Below, piece after piece: positions 46,889 through 54,035 of a stretch of 64,000 nt of DNA (within the stretch, counting starts at the first letter, position 1; each line of letters begins with the position of its first letter). Made by a program: the position numbers and the translations under genes. Source of the DNA: Roseateles terrae (lineage in GTDB: Bacteria; Pseudomonadota; Gammaproteobacteria; Burkholderiales; Burkholderiaceae_C); contig NZ_JACHXO010000001.1 in assembly GCF_014192155.1 (NCBI RefSeq), positions 956,069-1,020,068 of the forward strand. The letters are read 5' to 3'. The notes below the pieces were generated by a model. That model did no database searches. It was not told where the DNA came from and saw only the letters and a list, made by a program, of their open reading frames with translations.

Positions 46889-47706
46889 GGTGTGGGTGTG
46901 GTGTTGGACGCGTGAGAGGGGGCACTCGCGGCGGCGCGGGCAGTGGATGTCGTAGCCGTGCGGACAAGGAAGGGACAGCGGTCGGCGCGAGGGCCGTTGT
47001 GGTCCAGCAGGCTGTACTGCCACCACTCGCGGCTGTCGGCGCCGAAGAACCCCAGCTGCGGTGCATGCGGCTGGCCGTCGTAGCGCTCGATGCGCTGCCG
47101 GATGTTGGTGCGGACCTGACGACCGCCCGGCGTATCCCCCGCAAACACATCAAAGCGCTCGCGAGGATTGATGACGAAGAGGAAGTGCCGCCCCAGGTGG
47201 CGGCTGCGACGCGCCTGATGCAGGGGATGGCTCATGTTCACGAACAGCGGCATGCCGTTGAAGCACATGGACCAGTCCGCCGCATTGGCGTCCTGACCGA
47301 CGTGCGAGGGCCAGGGCGCCGGGTCGAGGTCATGCAGCGCCTGCAGGATCCGCCAGCCAAATGCGTCGTAGCCCTCGGCGGTGTCGGCGGCAACGGCATC
47401 GCGTGAGAAGCCCACCACGAGGGGATACGCCGTATCCAGGCTGCCATCCCATTCCCGTGAAAGGCGGACATATTGGCTCAAACCTTCGGCGAGGTGCTGG
47501 ACGCCACCGCTTTCAGCATTGGCAACAAATATGAAGCGGATGAGTTTTTTCTTGAAAGCGTTTTTCGAGAAAACACAAGGAAATCCAGAATCACCAGCAA
47601 GCCTGGATTCCAGATCGCGCAATATCTCGACGCACCAGGGAGGGGATTCATTGCAAATCTCCGACTGCGTCATCAGCGGTGAGGACAACCCGTTCATGAA
47701 TGACAT
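46885..47706 (-). CDS. YqcI/YcgG-family protein, DcsA-like (arginine N-hydroxylase)
   Basis: 273 aa protein of the YqcI/YcgG family; in S. lavendulae this class is a heme protein that hydroxylates L-arginine. Motifs: FPCVFSK (42-48), DPAPWPS (128-134), CFNGMPLFVNMSHP, and RHFLFVINPRERFD. The start is uncertain: ATG at 47706, 47697 (GGAA nine bases before it) or 47673. It is the first gene of the operon. The 5' half uses unusually AT-rich codons (for example around 47520-47600, KNAFKKKLIRFIF), unlike the rest of the window, a sign of transfer. Confidence 0.85.
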   Translation of the reverse strand: MSFMNGLSSPLMTQSEICNESPPWCVEILRDLESRLAGDSGFPCVFSKNAFKKKLIRFIFVANAESGGVQHLAEGLSQYVRLSREWDGSLDTAYPLVVGFSRDAVAADTAEGYDAFGWRILQALHDLDPAPWPSHVGQDANAADWSMCFNGMPLFVNMSHPLHQARRSRHLGRHFLFVINPRERFDVFAGDTPGGRQVRTNIRQRIERYDGQPHAPQLGFFGADSREWWQYSLLDHNGPRADRCPFLVRTATTSTARAAASAPSHASNTTPTP

Positions 47707-47772
47707 TTCCGGCAAACGGCCACGGCGGGGCCAGGCCTGGGGCGGATGAGGCCACCAGGGGGACAGGAACAC

Positions 47773-48256
47773 TGGGATTTGCGGGGCGCCGGAACCGTCC
47801 TTCTCACGCCGGAAGGGAACCAGCGTAAATATCGTTTTTCTGAATTTCCCGAATATCGAACGAACGCCAGCACCACGCGGATCGCAGGATATCCAGAGAA
47901 AACTCAGTCAAGAAGGTACGGTATTATTTAATTAAATGGGTACGTTACTGCCGTTTGGATTGACGCAGATATCCATATTCGATTTGGTGAAATATGGCGT
48001 AACGCCGCGCCTGGAGGAAATCGAATCCCCGCCCGGGCGAGGATTGCGCGGACAGTTCAGCGAACGCCGGCGGCCGCGGGGCGGGCGCTCGGGACGCTGT
48101 CCTCAAGTTAGGCGTTGACCCAACGCAAGCGCGAGCGCACAACCGGCTTCAGGGCCCGAGACATTGACGCTGCGCAATGCAGGTCCCCGCGTGCAGGCGC
48201 ACGCTGTCCACATGCCTTCGCCGCACTGTCGCAGCGAGGGACTTCAGGAGACCGTC
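47773..48256. promoter_or_regulatory. AT-rich intergenic region upstream of the dcs-like operon
   Basis: 484 bp without a supported gene. It includes an AT-rich block (about 47821-48000) in a GC-rich genome. Structures: perfect palindrome ATTTAATTAAAT (47926-47937); inverted repeat CCATATT (47973-47979) / AATATGG (47991-47997); GGATATCC (47887-47894). On the minus strand TTGACT (complement of 47906-47911) is a possible -35 for dcsA, but no -10 at normal spacing is clear. A 60-codon frame at 47936-48118 is not convincing. Confidence 0.5.
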
Positions 48257-48400
48257 ATGATTGCTCTGAGCCTGTTCACCCGTCTGTGTGCTGTGGTCCG
48301 TCAGATCGGGTCCGCCCTGCGCGCCGGCTATGCGCGCAGCGACCTGCGCGCGACCTCGGCCCTGTCGCGCGTGATGGAAGGCGGTGGTGCTGGCGCTTGA
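48257..48400 (+). CDS. small hypothetical protein
   Basis: 47 aa frame (MIALSLFTRLCAVVRQIG...) with a well placed GGAG six bases before the ATG. The N-terminus is hydrophobic, then Ala/Arg-rich. It is upstream of, and divergent from, the dcs-like operon. No family is recognised. The ribosome binding site is the main support. Confidence 0.45.
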   Translation: MIALSLFTRLCAVVRQIGSALRAGYARSDLRATSALSRVMEGGGAGA

Positions 48401-48407
48401 CCGGCGC

Positions 48408-49667
48408 TCACGCGCGGGAAGCCAGCTCCTGGTCCTTGCGGCCTGCGGTGGCCCACAGCACCAGCGCAAACACCGCACCAATGACACTGCAGATGCCGAA
48501 GAACCACATCATGTCGTTGTAGCCGGCAGGGTTCTGCGCGCTGGCACCGGCGCGGGTGTTGAGCCATCCAGCCACCAGGTTTGCGCCACCGATGCCGGCG
48601 TTCTGCACCACCCACATCAGGCCGATGGCGGTACCGAAGCGGTTGGGCGCCACCACCTTGCTGGCCAGCGGCCACATCACCGCCGGCACCAGTGAAAAGC
48701 TGACGCCGATCAGGGCGGTGGAGACCCACAGCCCCGAGCGGCTGAGGGCCATCACCGCCAGTGAGATCGGCAGCAGTACCGCGCCGAACGCCAGGAACGG
48801 GGCATACCGGCCGACCCGGTCACACAGCCAGCCAAAGGCGGGCGTCGCAAAAACCGCCGCCAGGAACACGTAGCTGTTCATCTCGCCAGCGGCCGCCAGG
48901 TCCAGCCCATGCACGTGCTGGAAGTACTTGATCGAGAAGGTGCTGCGAAACGCCAGGATCACCGAATACCACAGCACGCACAGAATCAGCAGGTACCAAT
49001 ACGCCTTGCCGAAGTGCAGCAGGTCCCGCCAGACAAACGGCTGTGCCTGCTTCTCTGCGGTGTGCTTGGCGGCGGCGGAGACGCGTCGGTCGATCCACCA
49101 GTACGCCGCAGCGGCAGCGAAGGAGGCCGCCGCCATCGCGGCGGCGATCAGCAACGGCGGTTGCCAGCCCTGGGCATACGCATGGGGGAACCAGGTCGGC
49201 GACATGTCGGTGGAATACGACCCCAGCCGTCCCAGCGACAACGCCAGACCCATGGTGAAGGCGACGTTGCTGCCGGCGAAGTACTCGGCCAGCACCGCCA
49301 GCGTCGAGATGCCGAAGGTCTCCGCGCCGATGCCAAAGAGCAGCCGCCCCGCCACCATGCCTTCGAAGTTCGGGCTCAGCGCCGTGAGCAGCGCCCCCAG
49401 CAGGCAGATGCCCGCGGTGCCCAGCGTCACCTTCGCAGCGCCGAATCGATCCACCAGCACACCGCCCAGCAGGATCAACACCACATTGGGCAGGCTGTAG
49501 ACCGCATTGAGCAGGCCGACCTGCGTGTCACTGAAACCGCGCTGCGCCTGCAGGGCGTCGGCCACCGGGCCGATGGAGTCGTAGACGTAGTAGTTGCCGT
49601 ACAGCGCTGCCGCCACCAGGGCGCAGATCCACCAGGCTGTCGCCCGGCTGGGAGTGATGGGGTTCAT
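48408..49667 (-). CDS. MFS transporter
   Basis: 419 aa transporter with about 12 predicted membrane segments. Motif A-like GGVLVDRFGAAKV follows the second segment. The ATG at 49667 (MNPITPSRA) is chosen; the longer frame to 49886 covers non-hydrophobic upstream sequence. It lies on the dcs-like operon strand but 700 bp upstream, with a small gene between, so it may or may not belong to that system. Substrate unknown. Confidence 0.88.
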   Translation of the reverse strand: MNPITPSRATAWWICALVAAALYGNYYVYDSIGPVADALQAQRGFSDTQVGLLNAVYSLPNVVLILLGGVLVDRFGAAKVTLGTAGICLLGALLTALSPNFEGMVAGRLLFGIGAETFGISTLAVLAEYFAGSNVAFTMGLALSLGRLGSYSTDMSPTWFPHAYAQGWQPPLLIAAAMAAASFAAAAAYWWIDRRVSAAAKHTAEKQAQPFVWRDLLHFGKAYWYLLILCVLWYSVILAFRSTFSIKYFQHVHGLDLAAAGEMNSYVFLAAVFATPAFGWLCDRVGRYAPFLAFGAVLLPISLAVMALSRSGLWVSTALIGVSFSLVPAVMWPLASKVVAPNRFGTAIGLMWVVQNAGIGGANLVAGWLNTRAGASAQNPAGYNDMMWFFGICSVIGAVFALVLWATAGRKDQELASRA

Positions 49668-49880
49668 TCGGGATGCTTGGGAGCGGACCGAGGTCGATCC
49701 AGAGTCCGCGATTCTCAAGGATTCTGAGAGATTCCCGCAGCCTGGCGCCGGAAATTCCGATCCCTTGCTCCGCACCGGCAAAGCTGATCCAGAGGGTGCC
49801 TCATCGCGAGCGCCCGGCCGGGAACATGACCGCCCGACTCGCCCACTTTTGCACGCCCTCCGCACCAGCGGCGGGGCCGT

Positions 49881-49918
49881 CTGCAAGCAAATGTTGTGAC
49901 GCGGTCACCTCGTTGCAG
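49881..49918. promoter_or_regulatory. nested inverted repeats in the 49668-49994 gap
   Basis: The 327 bp between the divergent MFS gene and the secreted-protein gene holds GTGAC-GCG-GTCAC (49896-49908) framed by CTGCAA (49881-49886) and TTGCAG (49913-49918). A smaller repeat TCTCA/TGAGA is at 49713-49729. Nothing else was recognised in the gap. Candidate operator for one of the divergent genes. Confidence 0.4.
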
Positions 49919-49994
49919 TTGGAGATCTTCCCTGATCGAACACGCCGGACGCGGCGGCTATCCTGCGGGCTCGTTGCTCACTTCATTGGTGCCC

Positions 49995-50462
49995 ATGCGC
50001 TCTACCCTCGCCCGTCATGTGTTGTCCACCTCGATTGGCGCTGCACTGCTCGCCGCCACGGCCAGCCCCGCCTGGGCCGCCTGCAAGGTCCTCACGCCGC
50101 CGGAAGGCTGGTCCGCCGCCACGGTCACCTGGGAAGGCGCCTGCATCGGTGACAACGCCGACGGATTGGGTTTGTTGAAGGAGATGCAGGGCGGCGCGGT
50201 CAAGCGCAGCTTCCTGGGCCGCGCGTCCAAGGGTGAGCTGCTGCTCGGCGTGGTGGAAGAACCAGGCAAGACGTTGATGGCCGGCCATTTCGAGAAGGGC
50301 CGGCTGCTGCCCACCGAAGAACGCTGGCCCGCCATCAGCGCCTTCGAGGAAGCGGCCAAGGCCGCGACCGAAGCCGCGGGTCGCGCAGACGCCGCGGGCG
50401 ACAAGGCGGGCGCGCAGGCCCTGCGGGAGAAGTCCGACCTGATGCGCAAGCAGATGGACTGA
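49995..50462 (+). CDS. small secreted protein of unknown function
   Basis: 155 aa precursor starting at the ATG 49995, with an N-terminal signal peptide (about 25 residues, ending near PAWA before ACK). The mature part begins with a Trp/Cys-containing beta segment (ACKVLTPPEGWSAATVTWEG) and ends in an Ala/Glu-rich helix (SAFEEAAKAATEAAGRADAA). No catalytic motif is seen. Probably periplasmic. The upstream frame to 49896 is not supported. Confidence 0.7.
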   Translation: MRSTLARHVLSTSIGAALLAATASPAWAACKVLTPPEGWSAATVTWEGACIGDNADGLGLLKEMQGGAVKRSFLGRASKGELLLGVVEEPGKTLMAGHFEKGRLLPTEERWPAISAFEEAAKAATEAAGRADAAGDKAGAQALREKSDLMRKQMD

Positions 50463-50472
50463 CTGCGACGCT

Positions 50473-50500
50473 GGCCGGTGTCACCGGCCTTCGCCATTTT
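50473..50500 (+). terminator. probable terminator after the secreted protein gene
   Basis: Arms GGCCGG and CCGGCC around TGTCA, followed by a short T-run (ATTTT). It lies 10 bp beyond the stop. Confidence 0.5.
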
Positions 50501-50512
50501 GCCGGGGGCCCT

Positions 50513-50551
50513 CTGCCGGGAGCCGGCTGCCGGGAGCGGGCTGTCGGCTGG
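50513..50551. repeat. 14-bp tandem repeat beside the glutaminyl cyclase gene end
   Basis: CTGCCGGGAGCCGG and CTGCCGGGAGCGGG (two near-identical 14-mers, 50513-50540) and a decayed third copy. It abuts the 3' end of the minus-strand gene at 50561. Confidence 0.7.
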
Positions 50552-50560
50552 CTTCGCCCT

Positions 50561-51409
50561 TCAGCGGCGCGGACCCGCCGTCTTCACCAGCTGCACTTCA
50601 AACAGCTTCGGCCACAGCTTGCCGGTCACAAACAGCCGCTTGGTCTTGGCGTCGTACGCGATGCCATTGGCGACGTCTTCCCCTTGCGCATCGGGATTGC
50701 GGTCGGGCATCAGGCCGGTCAGGTCGATCCAGCCGGTGACCTTGCCACTCGCCGGATCAATGCGCGCGATGCGGTCGGTCTGCCAGATGTTGGCCAGGAC
50801 TTCGCCCTCCACCCATTCCAGCTCGTTGATCTTCTCGACCGGTTGGCCGCCGGCCGTCACCCGCACCCGGCGCGTCTCCTTGAACGACACCGGGTCGATA
50901 AAGCGCAGCTCCGGCGTGCCGTCGCTCATGATCAGCTCCTTGCCGTTCTGCGTCAGGCCCCAGCCCTCGCCCGCGTAACTGAATTTGCGCCACAGCTTCA
51001 GGTTGCTCATGTCGAGCACATAACCGATGCCATCGGTCCAGGTGAGGCCGATCACCCGGTCGCCCCAGTCAGCGATGCCTTCCCCAAAGATCTCCGCAGG
51101 CAGGCGGGTGTCCATGACCACCTCCCCCGTCTCCAGCTTCACCTTGCGGATGCTGGAGCGGCCCTTCAGGCCGGTGCTTTCCCACATGAAGCCGTCCTTG
51201 AAGAACAGGCCTTCGGTGAAGGCGCCCCGGTCATGGGGATAGGACTTCACCACCTTCACCGTATAGACCGGCAGGCCGGCGTCTGCAGGAGCGGCCCCGG
51301 CCGCTGTGTGGGTCGTCAGCGCCGTCAGGGACACGGCCGCCGCAAACAGGCCCTGACCGGCCCAGGACATCAGGGCCCGGCGGCCCAGGGAAGACAGGAT
51401 GGTGCGCAT
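50561..51409 (-). CDS. glutaminyl-peptide cyclotransferase
   Basis: 282 aa precursor with an N-terminal signal region (to about AAGAAPADA). The mature part is a five-bladed beta-propeller glutamine cyclotransferase (YPHDRGAFTEGLFF; YAGEGWGLTQNGKELIMSDG; INELEWVEGEVLANIWQTD; GKLWPKLFEV), which converts N-terminal Gln to pyroglutamate. Periplasmic or exported. A single gene here. Confidence 0.92.
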   Translation of the reverse strand: MRTILSSLGRRALMSWAGQGLFAAAVSLTALTTHTAAGAAPADAGLPVYTVKVVKSYPHDRGAFTEGLFFKDGFMWESTGLKGRSSIRKVKLETGEVVMDTRLPAEIFGEGIADWGDRVIGLTWTDGIGYVLDMSNLKLWRKFSYAGEGWGLTQNGKELIMSDGTPELRFIDPVSFKETRRVRVTAGGQPVEKINELEWVEGEVLANIWQTDRIARIDPASGKVTGWIDLTGLMPDRNPDAQGEDVANGIAYDAKTKRLFVTGKLWPKLFEVQLVKTAGPRR

Positions 51410-51530
51410 GAGAGTTCCAGAGGAGGGCCCCGCAATCTACACGATTCCGCTCCCTGGCCCGGAAGTCCGAACGCACAGCGCCCACACGCCGCTTTGCCCG
51501 AACCGAAGCCCCGTTTTTTCTGAAGGGCTC

Positions 51531-51549
51531 GATAGGAATCATTCTCATT
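51531..51549 (+). promoter_or_regulatory. candidate Fur box
   Basis: GATAGGAATCATTCTCATT, close to the Fur consensus (GATAATGATAATCATTATC) in its AT-rich half-site ATCATTCTCATT. It lies 20 bp before the ATG of the iron-uptake membrane operon at 51569-53884, so iron repression is likely. Confidence 0.7.
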
Positions 51550-51568
51550 GTGTAGGACACTCCGGGCC

Positions 51569-51880
51569 ATGACCTCCACCACCACGCTGAGCCGCGTCCT
51601 GCCGGCCCTGCCCTGGGTCCTGCGGATGCTTGCAGCGACCGTCGGCGCCTACCTGTTCTGCTGGGGCTTCATCGCCCTGACGCTGGCCGCCACCTATGCG
51701 GCCGGCCTGTCGTTCCACGATGCCGAACATCTGTCGGCCATGCTGGGCATGCTGGTCTACCTGGGCCTGTTCCTCTGGTCGTTCGCTGCGCGCAGCACCG
51801 CGCGGGTGTGGGGCGTGCTGCTGGTGGGCGCGGGACTGATGACGGGTGCGGCTGCCCTGGTGCAGCGCGCCCTGGTGTGA
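51569..51880 (+). CDS. DUF3649-type iron-uptake membrane protein
   Basis: 103 aa protein with about three predicted membrane segments (AATVGAYLFCWGFIALTLAA; MLVYLGLFLWSFAA; VLLVGAGLMTGAAALV). It matches the small DUF3649 proteins that precede PepSY proteins in siderophore-uptake gene groups. The ATG at 51569 is used; 51548 is in the Fur-box region. It is followed 11 bp later by the PepSY gene. Likely iron-repressed. Confidence 0.8.
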   Translation: MTSTTTLSRVLPALPWVLRMLAATVGAYLFCWGFIALTLAATYAAGLSFHDAEHLSAMLGMLVYLGLFLWSFAARSTARVWGVLLVGAGLMTGAAALVQRALV

Positions 51881-51891
51881 AGGAGGCCCGC

Positions 51892-53583
51892 ATGTTCCAG
51901 AGCTTCCGACTTTCCATGGCCTGGCTGCACACCTGGTTCGGCCTGGTGCTGGGTTTCGTGCTGGTGGTGGTGTTCTTCTTTGGCTCGCTGTCGGTGTTCG
52001 ACCGGGAGATTGACCGCTGGTCCATTCCGCAGTCGCGCTTCGAGCCGCAGCCGATGCCGTCCTTCGACCGGGTGCTGGCGCCGGCCCTCTCGTCGATGCA
52101 ACCGGATCCGGCGGTGGTCGCAGGGGTGAAGGACCGGGTCAACGGCCCCTTGCCCGAGCGCTTTGACGAAGTGCGCACCTGGGGCATCTACACCACCCAC
52201 CGCGATCCGGTCACCACGGTCTTTGCCGGCTTTGCGGTGCCGGGCGCCAAGGATCCCGACGAGACGCTGTGGGCGGTGCATGCACTGGACCCGCGTGATG
52301 GCAAGCTGCTGCCGCAGAGCCAGCTGGCCATCGGCAGCCAGTGGTTCTATCCAATGCATTACAGCCTGAATGTCACCTGGAAGGAGTTGGGCACCTGGCT
52401 GGTCGGCTTCGCGGCGCTGATGATGCTGGCTGCCCTGGTGAGTGGCGTGGTGATGCACCGCAAGATCTTCCGCGAGTTCTTCACCTTCCGCCGCCACAAG
52501 AGCACCCAGCGCAACACGCTGGACCTGCACAACCTGACCGGCGTGGTCGCCCTGCCCTTTCACTTCTTCTTTGCCTTCACCGGACTGGTGATCTTTGCGG
52601 GCATCTACTTTCCGGTGGCGCATACGCAGCTGAATGCGCTGCATGAGCTCAGCGAGAAGATCGAAGCCTCCGAGACAGGACTGCCGCACGAACGCGCCGG
52701 CGTGGCAGCCCCGATGGCGTCGGTGGATGCGATGGTGGCCGAGGCGCAGCGCCGCTGGCAGGCCAAGGGCATGGCAGGCGAAGTGGGCTACCTGCAGGTA
52801 CAGCATCCGGGCGATGCCAATGCCTACGTGAGCGTCTTTCGCGCCGGCACCGACCGTGTGGCGCTGACCGGCGAGGGCATCCACTTCAAGGCCAGCACCG
52901 GCGAGCTGCTGCGCGAAGACCCGCCGCGAACCGCCGTGGACAACACCACCGAATTCCTCGAAGGCCTGCATCTGCAGCACTTCCGCCATTGGCTGCTGCG
53001 CTGGCTGTATGTGCTGGGCGGCCTGACCGGCTGCGTGTGCATCGCCACCGGCTTCATCTTCTTCGTCGAGAAGCGCAAGGTCCAGCATGCGAAGGCAGGC
53101 AGCCAGGGCAGCCGCCTCGTGGATGCGATGGCCGTGACGACGATGACCGGCATGCTGGTCGCGACGGTGGCGATGCTGCTGTCCAACCGTCTTCTGCCGG
53201 AGGACCTGGCAGGCAAGGGCCTGTGGGAGCAGCGGGTGTTCTGGGGCGCCTGGGCGCTGGCGCTGGGGCATGCCTTCGTTCGCAGCGCACCGGTCGCGCT
53301 GGGGCGGATGAATCCGGCCTGGCGAGAGCAATGCGGCGCCGTGGCGCTGCTCGCGGTGGCCGCCGTGGTGGCCAATGCGGTGAGCACCGGGGACCATCTG
53401 GTGCGGACGATCTCTCAAGGGTATTGGCCGGTCGCGGGGGTGGACCTGAGCCTGCTCGCGCTGGCGGGCGCTTGCATGCTCGCCGCGCGCCGATTGAGCC
53501 TGCGCTCGGGCGGACGCACGAGCGATGCAGCAGCGTCGCTGGGCGCCGCTGGCCTGACGACGGTGGAGGCGAGCCGTGGCTGA
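51892..53583 (+). CDS. PepSY-associated iron-regulated membrane protein
   Basis: 563 aa inner-membrane protein with a PepSY_TM layout: an N-terminal membrane segment (MAWLHTWFGLVLGFVLVV), a periplasmic PepSY-like region, then more membrane segments (VALPFHFFFAFTGLVIFAG; a C-terminal set). Members reduce or pass iron from siderophores across the inner membrane. GAAGGAGG precedes the ATG at 51892. It ends by overlapping the DUF3325 gene by 8 bp. Confidence 0.9.
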   Translation: MFQSFRLSMAWLHTWFGLVLGFVLVVVFFFGSLSVFDREIDRWSIPQSRFEPQPMPSFDRVLAPALSSMQPDPAVVAGVKDRVNGPLPERFDEVRTWGIYTTHRDPVTTVFAGFAVPGAKDPDETLWAVHALDPRDGKLLPQSQLAIGSQWFYPMHYSLNVTWKELGTWLVGFAALMMLAALVSGVVMHRKIFREFFTFRRHKSTQRNTLDLHNLTGVVALPFHFFFAFTGLVIFAGIYFPVAHTQLNALHELSEKIEASETGLPHERAGVAAPMASVDAMVAEAQRRWQAKGMAGEVGYLQVQHPGDANAYVSVFRAGTDRVALTGEGIHFKASTGELLREDPPRTAVDNTTEFLEGLHLQHFRHWLLRWLYVLGGLTGCVCIATGFIFFVEKRKVQHAKAGSQGSRLVDAMAVTTMTGMLVATVAMLLSNRLLPEDLAGKGLWEQRVFWGAWALALGHAFVRSAPVALGRMNPAWREQCGAVALLAVAAVVANAVSTGDHLVRTISQGYWPVAGVDLSLLALAGACMLAARRLSLRSGGRTSDAAASLGAAGLTTVEASRG

Positions 53584-53884
53584 TCCGTGGATGCTTCAGT
53601 TGCTGGCCGCTGTGGTGGCTGTGGTGGGCTTCGGCTGGCTGGCGCTGGCGATGGACACGCACTGGGAACAGGCGCACGGTGAGAGGCCGCAGTCGCCGCA
53701 GAGGGTGCGTGTGATGCGCATACTCGGCGCAGTCGCACTCGCGGGATCCCTGGTGCTCTGCCTGAAGGCGGACCATGCCTCCATGGCGGTCCTGGTATGG
53801 CTGATGCTGCTGGCCGCGGCGGTGCTGACCGTGGCGATGACGCTGTCCTGGCGGCCGACGTGGCTGCGTTGCCTCTGGCCCTGA
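53576..53884 (+). CDS. DUF3325 domain membrane protein
   Basis: 102 aa hydrophobic protein of the DUF3325 type, with about three membrane segments (LLAAVVAVVGFGWLALAM; ILGAVALAGSLVLCLKA; VWLMLLAAAVLTVAM). It overlaps the PepSY gene by 8 bp and completes the DUF3649-PepSY-DUF3325 unit. Its exact role in iron uptake is not established. Confidence 0.85.
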   Translation: MADPWMLQLLAAVVAVVGFGWLALAMDTHWEQAHGERPQSPQRVRVMRILGAVALAGSLVLCLKADHASMAVLVWLMLLAAAVLTVAMTLSWRPTWLRCLWP

Positions 53885-53977
53885 AGGAGTTGCGGCGCTT
53901 TCGCGGCTGGCGGGGTGTGCGCAGACAGCAGGGCGTGCCGGGCTCGTGCCGCCTGCGAGGTTGGCGAATCTGGCGTG

Positions 53978-54013
53978 TTGGCGTGGTTGGCTTGGCTGGA
54001 GTGGCTGGCGTGG
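53978..54013. repeat. 9-bp tandem repeat after the kinase gene
   Basis: TTGGCGTGG, TTGGCTTGG, CTGGAGTGG and CTGGCGTGG in series, preceded by a partial copy. It lies 22 bp from the 3' end of the minus-strand kinase at 54036. Confidence 0.75.
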
Positions 54014-54035
54014 CTAAGTGCGCGGCCGAAAGGGC

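Noticed and set aside
47936-48118. 60-codon frame in the AT-rich gap
   Set aside because: No ribosome binding site, no similarity, and it overlaps the palindrome ATTTAATTAAAT and the CCATATT/AATATGG repeat; composition changes within the frame.
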